Of a stretch of DNA of 9,807 nt, positions 5,938-9,807 are shown piece after piece. The translations under genes and the position numbers were made by a program. The notes below the pieces were generated by a model, which made no database searches, was not told the origin of the DNA, and saw only the letters and a list, made by a program, of their open reading frames with translations. This stretch comes from M3007 sp038327555 (GTDB taxonomy: Bacteria; Bacteroidota; Bacteroidia; Chitinophagales; Saprospiraceae): assembly GCA_038327555.1 (NCBI GenBank), contig JBBQLD010000147.1:1-9807 (forward strand), written 5' to 3'. How positions within the stretch are numbered: the first letter of the stretch is position 1; the number at the start of each line of letters is the position of its first letter.

Positions 5938-7641
5938 CTACCGCTGAATCACCAATCGCTGGCGATCCAAATGCTCCCCATGCTGCACCACAACCAGGTA
6001 TGCGCCAGCCAGAAGTGCCGTATGAATGGCCGTTTGCTCCTGGCTTATTTCCTGGCGCAATACCTCCCGCCCGCTCAGGTCGTACACCGTGAGTTGGGCA
6101 TTGGATGCAGGCGTTTCGCTAAGTTGGATGCTGAACACGCCGTCGTTCGGGTTCGGGCTGATCAGCAAGGTGCCCAGGGCACTTGGCTCATCTGTCCCTA
6201 CAATACTGGTATTGTATTTGGCAACAAAACTGCCCGTGCCTGCCGCACTGAACCCGTCTTCGCTAAACCCTTGGATAAATAGCCCGGCGCTGTACATGAA
6301 GCCGTTTTGGTCGAACGCAAGCGAGGAAGCGAAATAGGGGTTGGGGATCGCCTCGCAGCCAGTACCGCCAATGCTTCTGGCCCACTGAAACAAGCCGTCC
6401 TTGCTTGTAGCCGTAAGCAGTGCATCGAAACATCCGTCTATTCCTACCACATTGCCAGCAACTTCTATCGGTGCGGTGGTATAGCCCGCGGTGTAAATAT
6501 TCCCCAAGAGGTCCAGTTTTACATCCACGACCGCATAATCGTCCGTGTCGTATTCGATAAATACGGGCACTGAAAACGTGTTTTCCTCCAATTTTAGCAC
6601 GATGCCCGCGTAAGCGGAGTTGATTGTCAAGATAGTGCTATTGTCCAGCTTCAAATCGGTATCCGCATCGATGGCCAGGTAGGCGTTTCCAGCTCCGTCC
6701 ATATCTATGCCCAACACGTCGTAATAATCATTGGAGGAGCTGATTTGACGCACCCACTGGCTTGCCCCGTTGGTGTTTAGGCCAGCTATGAAGTACCCGG
6801 TACCATTGCTCGGCGCAACTATGCTAAGTCCATCTGAAAACTTGAGGGTTCCGAAAAAACTGCCCGCTAGTGTCATCTGATTGTTGGCGTTGACGGCAAG
6901 GTGGGATGCCGAAGCGGCTCCGCTGGTAGGCGCTGCAAAAAAAGCAATCTGTGGAATGCCAGTCGCTGCATCGTACTTGGCTATAAAAAAATTGTATAAT
7001 GGGAGGTTGCTGTATTGCAGATTGTTGCCAAAATCAAGATTCTGCCCGGTATAATTGCCTGCAAGGTATAAGGCACCGCTTGGGTCAAGCTCCAGGCCAA
7101 CTGGGGCCAAACCGAAGTTGGTGATGCCTCCTGAAACGCTGCGCGCCCATTTGGCTAATCCGCTGGATTCTATTTTGGCCACAAATATTTCTGCGCAAGT
7201 ACCAACACAACTTTTGGTCGCTTTGACCCCATTCCCGAAATCTATCTCATCGACTGAATAAGCCGCAGAAATATAGACGCCGCCTTGAAGATTCGTTGTG
7301 ATGTAGACTGCGGAATATCCGACGCCAAGGTCACCCAGGTCGTTTGCCCACAGGAATTGGCCGTTTCCATCGTATTTAATAAGGACGGTGGATTGGCCAT
7401 TTGGATCAGGCGTGATGGTAACACCCGGAGCGATGGTGCAGGTGGAAAAACAGTTGGCCACAATATATGCACTGCCTGAAGAGGGCTCCACAGCAATGTC
7501 GTAAATCTCAATACCTCCATCAAAGGGGTCAGTCGGTGAAGAATTGATAAATGAAGTCCATAAAATGGGCGGATAGACCGATTGTGAATACCCGAAAAAG
7601 GAAAAGGAAAGGCAAATGCCTAGCAGTAGATAATGTTTCAT
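5938..7641 (-). CDS. T9SS-exported repeat protein with C-terminal sorting domain
   Basis: The 567-residue product has a signal peptide (MKHYLLLGICLSFSFFGYSQ). Its body is a series of beta-rich units of the SBBP/beta-propeller kind, marked by recurring phrases such as FLWANDLGD, LAKWARSVSGG, ASQWVRQISSS and LFQWARSIGGTG, each followed 20-30 residues later by a strand like GALYLAGNY, GNAYLAI or GFMYSAGLF. The last ~80 residues (from about 488) form a type A T9SS sorting domain: ISPNPNDGVFSIQL, LTVYDLSGREV, GAYLVVVQHG and a basic end QRLVIQR. The protein is therefore exported through the Sec system, passed across the outer membrane by T9SS and cleaved or anchored at the surface. Its ligand is unknown. 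The ATG at 7641 gives the complete signal peptide. The gene converges on the PorT-like gene across 580 bp rich in palindromes. Cysteine pairs in the body may form disulfides. Confidence 0.88.
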   Translation of the reverse strand: MKHYLLLGICLSFSFFGYSQSVYPPILWTSFINSSPTDPFDGGIEIYDIAVEPSSGSAYIVANCFSTCTIAPGVTITPDPNGQSTVLIKYDGNGQFLWANDLGDLGVGYSAVYITTNLQGGVYISAAYSVDEIDFGNGVKATKSCVGTCAEIFVAKIESSGLAKWARSVSGGITNFGLAPVGLELDPSGALYLAGNYTGQNLDFGNNLQYSNLPLYNFFIAKYDAATGIPQIAFFAAPTSGAASASHLAVNANNQMTLAGSFFGTLKFSDGLSIVAPSNGTGYFIAGLNTNGASQWVRQISSSNDYYDVLGIDMDGAGNAYLAIDADTDLKLDNSTILTINSAYAGIVLKLEENTFSVPVFIEYDTDDYAVVDVKLDLLGNIYTAGYTTAPIEVAGNVVGIDGCFDALLTATSKDGLFQWARSIGGTGCEAIPNPYFASSLAFDQNGFMYSAGLFIQGFSEDGFSAAGTGSFVAKYNTSIVGTDEPSALGTLLISPNPNDGVFSIQLSETPASNAQLTVYDLSGREVLRQEISQEQTAIHTALLAGAYLVVVQHGEHLDRQRLVIQR

Positions 7642-7800
7642 GTTTACTGTTATGAATTAAAGGTGTGAGAGAAATTTGATGCATCTCAAAAGGAATAGCG
7701 GCCTATTGAAATTACTGGACAAAGTTGCAGGAATATAGCGGAAATAAAAAAGGACAGTTTTTGGCTAGAATTCTTAAGGGCTAATGGTTTGCGAGTTAGT

Positions 7801-7872
7801 TCCCGGATCACAATTACTTCCACCGATTTAATGTGCTGGCGGGGCCCACTTTGGGGTTTGTAAAAAACGGCT
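7801..7872 (+). pseudogene. Remnant of a PorT-like outer-membrane protein gene
   Basis: Bases 7831-7860 match 4981-5010 of the PorT-like gene at 27 of 30 positions, and the frame is kept: it reads FNVLAGPTLGFVKNG where the intact gene reads FHVLAGPSLGFGFNG. Weaker likeness extends a few codons upstream in the same frame (FPDHNYFHR). No start codon, signal peptide or other family strands can be found on either side, and the downstream part is the tRNA promoter. The simplest reading is a leftover of a decayed or deleted paralogue. A chance match of this length in the family's most conserved motif is unlikely but cannot be excluded by eye. Confidence 0.5.
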
Positions 7873-7902
7873 TGCAAAATTTTCAGAATCCGTGTAGTTT
7901 TG
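7872..7902 (+). promoter_or_regulatory. Bacteroidota promoter of tRNA-Gly
   Basis: TTG at 7872-7874 and TAGTTTTG at 7895-7902 are separated by 20 nt, a full match to the TTG-N~20-TAnnTTTG form. The -7 box ends 11 nt before the tRNA 5' end, which fits a transcript starting just upstream of the mature end. Confidence 0.7.
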
Positions 7903-7913
7903 CAGCACCAATT

Positions 7914-7986
7914 GCGGAAATAGCTCAGTTGGTAGAGCATTAGCTTCCCAAGCTGAGGGTCGCGAGTTCGAGTCTCGTTTTCCGCT
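7914..7986 (+). tRNA. tRNA-Gly (anticodon CCC)
   Basis: A complete cloverleaf can be drawn. The acceptor stem is GCGGAAA with TTTCCGC (7979-7985), followed by discriminator T at 7986, usual for bacterial glycine tRNAs. The D-arm contains AGCTCAGTTGGTAGAGC. The anticodon stem TTAGC/GCTGA holds the loop TTCCCAA, anticodon CCC. The T-arm is GCGAG-TTCGAGT-CTCGT. The CCA end is not encoded. It reads GGG codons. A promoter lies just upstream and a strong terminator just downstream, so it is probably a single-gene transcription unit. Confidence 0.97.
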
Positions 7987-7997
7987 CTCTTTTTATC

Positions 7998-8036
7998 AAG
8001 CAGTTATGAACTTCGGTTTGTAACTGCTTTTTTATT
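7998..8036 (+). terminator. Intrinsic terminator with UUCG tetraloop after tRNA-Gly
   Basis: A 14-bp stem (7998-8011 with 8016-8029, two G-U pairs) is closed by C(TTCG)G, an extra-stable tetraloop, and followed by a T run to 8033. It starts 11 nt after the tRNA end and is the clearest rho-independent terminator in the window. Confidence 0.9.
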
Positions 8037-8223
8037 TGCTATACTGCACGCCACCAATTTTGCAGCCTGGATAAATAGGAGAGGGTGTCTCATAAGCGGG
8101 ATTCGGCCTAGGGGTCAAAATTTTGTTTGGTTTTTCATATAGTTACAAGCAAAGATCGAAACCTGTGAATTATGCTACAATTTTCCAGAATTGTGTAACG
8201 TAAATTCAGATTGTTAAAAGACC
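8037..8223. other. Intergenic spacer with an IS-end-like sequence
   Basis: No gene is visible between the tRNA terminator and the promoter region of the next gene. GAGAGGGTGTCTCATAA near 8080-8096 resembles the outer end of some insertion sequences, which often begin GAGGGTGTCTCA, but no matching second end or transposase is in the window. CAAAATTTTG at 8116-8125 is a perfect 10-bp palindrome. Confidence 0.4.
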
Positions 8224-8253
8224 TTTGTGTAATCATTCACAACGTTACATTTT
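8224..8253 (+). promoter_or_regulatory. Possible promoter of the DUF3494 protein gene
   Basis: TTTG at 8224-8227 and TACATTTT at 8246-8253 (one mismatch to TAnnTTTG) are 18 nt apart. The box ends 7 nt before the ATG at 8261, which would give an almost leaderless mRNA. TTGTGTAA occurs at 8191-8198 and again at 8225-8232, 34 bp apart, and GTAACG at 8195-8200 is inverted as CGTTAC at 8243-8248; a regulator site is possible but speculative. Confidence 0.35.
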
Positions 8254-8260
8254 AATCTAT

Positions 8261-8632
8261 ATGAAATTTTTATTCCTTTCTGCAATAGCGGTTCCGCTAT
8301 TGTTATCACCCTATTTTGCTTTTGCTCAGGTACCTGACTTAGGCGCAGCTTCCACTTTTGCATTGTTTACTGCTGACGGTGCATTTAACGGTGATGCTGC
8401 CACTAGTGTGGTAGGCGATATTGGCACGAATGTAGGGGCATTCACACCGCCCGGATTTCTGGTGGGCCAAATCCATGTGGCAGATCCGGTCTCCGCACAA
8501 GCGGCCGCGGATGCGGCTTCGGCATACGGCTTTCTGTTTGGGCTTACCTGCGGCTCCGTTTGGGTACTCCGTTTGGGAATGGTCAGATACTGGCACCCAA
8601 TATTTACTGCATCGGCAGTGCTTCCGTCTTAA
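8261..8632 (+). CDS. DUF3494 ice-binding-like secreted protein, N-terminal piece before frameshift
   Basis: This frame starts at ATG 8261 with a signal peptide (MKFLFLSAIAVPLLLSPYFAFA, cleavage before QVPDLG) and enters a DUF3494 (ice-binding-protein-like) domain: LGAASTFALFTADGAFN, VVGDIGTNVGAF, VGQIHVADPVSAQAAADAASAYGFL, GLTCGSV. After Val100 the family likeness stops and 23 unrelated codons lead to a TAA at 8630. The domain continues at once in the -1 frame from 8560 (LGTPFGNGQILAPNIYC). One extra T in the GTTTGGG run at 8558-8564 would restore GTT TTG GGT and one continuous gene. Read as is, the product would be a 123-residue half domain with no anchor. A sequencing or assembly error, a recent mutation, or phase variation are all possible. 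An in-frame TTG at 8225 is a less likely start because it would put 12 residues before the signal peptide. Confidence 0.85.
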   Translation: MKFLFLSAIAVPLLLSPYFAFAQVPDLGAASTFALFTADGAFNGDAATSVVGDIGTNVGAFTPPGFLVGQIHVADPVSAQAAADAASAYGFLFGLTCGSVWVLRLGMVRYWHPIFTASAVLPS

Positions 8633-9807
8633 ATGCAGATTTGATTTTAGATGGAGGGGGTGATCCCGGCGCAATCTTTATTTTTCAATTGGATGGGGCT
8701 CTATCCACGAATCCATCCTCTAGGATCTTGTTGACCAACGGAGCCAATTTGTGTAATGTGTATTGGCAAATAAACGGAGCATTCAATGCGGGGGGCGGTA
8801 CCCTTTTTCAAGGTACTATTGTTGCGGAAGGCGCCATCAATCTGGGCAATGGGGCCGTCTTAAGCGGTAGAGGACTTTCAACTGCAGGTGCTATTTCGAC
8901 CAGTGCTAATGCGGTAGGTTTGCCAAACAGTTGTCTTTGTACCCTGGAGGTTACCTGCCCGCCTACTTTTGGCGGCACATTCTCCTGTATTAGCGGCATC
9001 CCACCTGGCTTGGCTTCGGATGTTACGGTCGTAAGTTCCTGCGGGGCTACAGAGGTGATCATCACCCAAACCTCCTCTGGCACAGGATGTCTGGCCTCTC
9101 CTTATGTACTCGTTCGCACCTATACCATAAACGATGATGGTGGAAATTCAACAACTTGCGAGGTCACTTATAACGCATCCGACATCATAGCTCCGGTTAT
9201 CACCTGCCCGACGGTGACGGCCTCCGTCGAATGCCCGGCGGTGCCAACATTCCCGGCTGCTACCGCTACCGATGGATGCGGTACGCCCGTAATAACCTCT
9301 GTAGATCTAACCACTCCGAGCGGCATTTGCGCCCAAGAATTTAGCGTACGGCGTACCTGGACGGCTACCGATGCCTGCGGCAATACCTCCGCCTGCAGCC
9401 GTACCATTGCTGTTACGGACAATACAGGTCCGGTTATCACCTGCCCGACGGTAACAGCCTCCGTAGAATGCCCGGCTGTGCCGACATTTCCGGCCGCGAC
9501 CGCTGTTGATGCATGTGGAGGAACGCCTAGTATTTCTTCCATGGATGTAACCACCCCGAGCACCTTATGCCCCCAAAGGTTTAGTGTGACGCGCACCTGG
9601 ACGGCTATTGATGCTTGCAGCAATACCTCCTCCTGTAGCCGTACCATTACTGTTACGGATATTACCGGGCCGGTTATCACCTGCCCGACGGTAACAGCCT
9701 CCGTCGAATGCCCGGCGGTGCCGACATTTCCGGCGGCCACCGCTGTTGACGCATGTGGAGGAACGCCTAGTATTTCTTCCATGGATGTAACTATCCCGAG
9801 CGGTGTA
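8560..9807 (+). CDS. DUF3494/HYR surface protein, C-terminal continuation (open at window end)
   Basis: This frame stays open for 416 codons to the window edge and completes the domain begun at 8261. First comes the rest of DUF3494 (to about 8934): NGQILAPNIYCIGSASVLNADLI, DPGAIFIFQLDGALST, NVYWQINGAFN, FQGTIVAEGAINL, GRGLSTAGAIST. DUF3494 forms a beta-solenoid; some members bind ice, others serve as adhesins. Then follow Cys-rich HYR-like Ig modules: a divergent one (about 8941-9192), then 79- and 80-residue copies and a partial one, with phrases such as VITCPTVTASVECPAVPTFPAATA and RTWTATDACGNTSACSRTI. No start codon or signal peptide belongs to this frame, so it is translated only if the frameshift is bypassed or is an error. 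In Bacteroidota such proteins usually end in a T9SS or gliding-motility C-terminal domain; here the end lies outside the window. Confidence 0.85.
   Translation, partial: MGTPFGNGQILAPNIYCIGSASVLNADLILDGGGDPGAIFIFQLDGALSTNPSSRILLTNGANLCNVYWQINGAFNAGGGTLFQGTIVAEGAINLGNGAVLSGRGLSTAGAISTSANAVGLPNSCLCTLEVTCPPTFGGTFSCISGIPPGLASDVTVVSSCGATEVIITQTSSGTGCLASPYVLVRTYTINDDGGNSTTCEVTYNASDIIAPVITCPTVTASVECPAVPTFPAATATDGCGTPVITSVDLTTPSGICAQEFSVRRTWTATDACGNTSACSRTIAVTDNTGPVITCPTVTASVECPAVPTFPAATAVDACGGTPSISSMDVTTPSTLCPQRFSVTRTWTAIDACSNTSSCSRTITVTDITGPVITCPTVTASVECPAVPTFPAATAVDACGGTPSISSMDVTIPSGV
9193..9807 (+). repeat. In-gene ~240-bp tandem repeats encoding HYR-like modules
   Basis: The phrase CCGGTTATCACCTGCCCGAC recurs at 9193, 9430 and 9670, giving units of 237 and 240 bp (79 and 80 codons) and a partial third of 138 bp. 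Units 2 and 3 are nearly identical in DNA over the shared 138 bp, with differences mostly at third codon positions; unit 1 is more divergent. This shows recent duplication or gene conversion and makes copy number likely to vary. The array continues beyond the window. Confidence 0.92.

Noticed and set aside
7686..7940. 84-codon minus-strand frame upstream of the tRNA
   Set aside because: Runs antisense into the tRNA gene and its promoter and has no recognisable features.
8556..8564. Programmed -1 frameshift site
   Set aside because: In the zero frame the codons are GTT TGG, and slipping back gives CGT TTG, so tRNA re-pairing is poor; it is not an X XXY YYZ heptamer. A one-base deletion or error explains it better.
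9168..9782. 204-codon antisense frame with a strongly repetitive protein
   Set aside because: It is the reverse of the HYR repeats; its repetition only mirrors the plus-strand repeats, and the plus strand carries recognisable domains and a coherent frame.

Overview
The window looks like chromosomal DNA of a member of the Bacteroidota, probably a Saprospiria-type lineage (Haliscomenobacter/Lewinella-like; the genus is inference). Reasons: a secreted protein with a type IX secretion (T9SS) C-terminal sorting domain, a PorT-like outer-membrane beta-barrel, a Cys-rich HYR-repeat surface protein with a DUF3494 ice-binding-like domain, promoters of the Bacteroidota form TTG-N~20-TAnnTTTG, and few Shine-Dalgarno sequences.

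Layout. Positions 21-223 hold seven tandem copies of a 29-bp palindrome-bearing repeat that runs into the stop codon of a minus-strand gene for a TMTC-like polytopic GT-C glycosyltransferase with a C-terminal TPR-like tail (223-2217). Upstream of it on the same strand is an aldo/keto reductase (2274-3236). A divergent GNAT acetyltransferase (3311-3757) converges, with a 1-nt gap, on a GT2 glycosyltransferase of the dolichyl-phosphate-sugar synthase type (3759-4475, minus). A PorT-like outer-membrane protein (4593-5357, plus) and a T9SS-exported repeat protein (5938-7641, minus) converge across a 580-bp non-coding region. That region holds two palindromic elements: a ~170-bp fold-back element and an 82-nt almost continuous hairpin. 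Next come an apparent fragment of a PorT-like gene, a tRNA-Gly(CCC) gene with a good promoter and a UUCG-loop terminator, and finally a large secreted DUF3494/HYR protein (8261 to beyond the window end) interrupted by a one-base frameshift near 8559-8561.

How it works together. There is no single operon here. The recurring theme is the cell envelope: two candidate glycosyltransferases of lipid-linked or protein glycosylation type, one outer-membrane barrel, and two exported proteins, one with a clear T9SS signal. I see no defence system, CRISPR array, complete insertion sequence or complete novel multi-gene system. The best leads are the structured intergenic repeats, the frameshifted adhesin-like gene with near-identical internal repeats, and the PorT-like gene remnant beside the tRNA.
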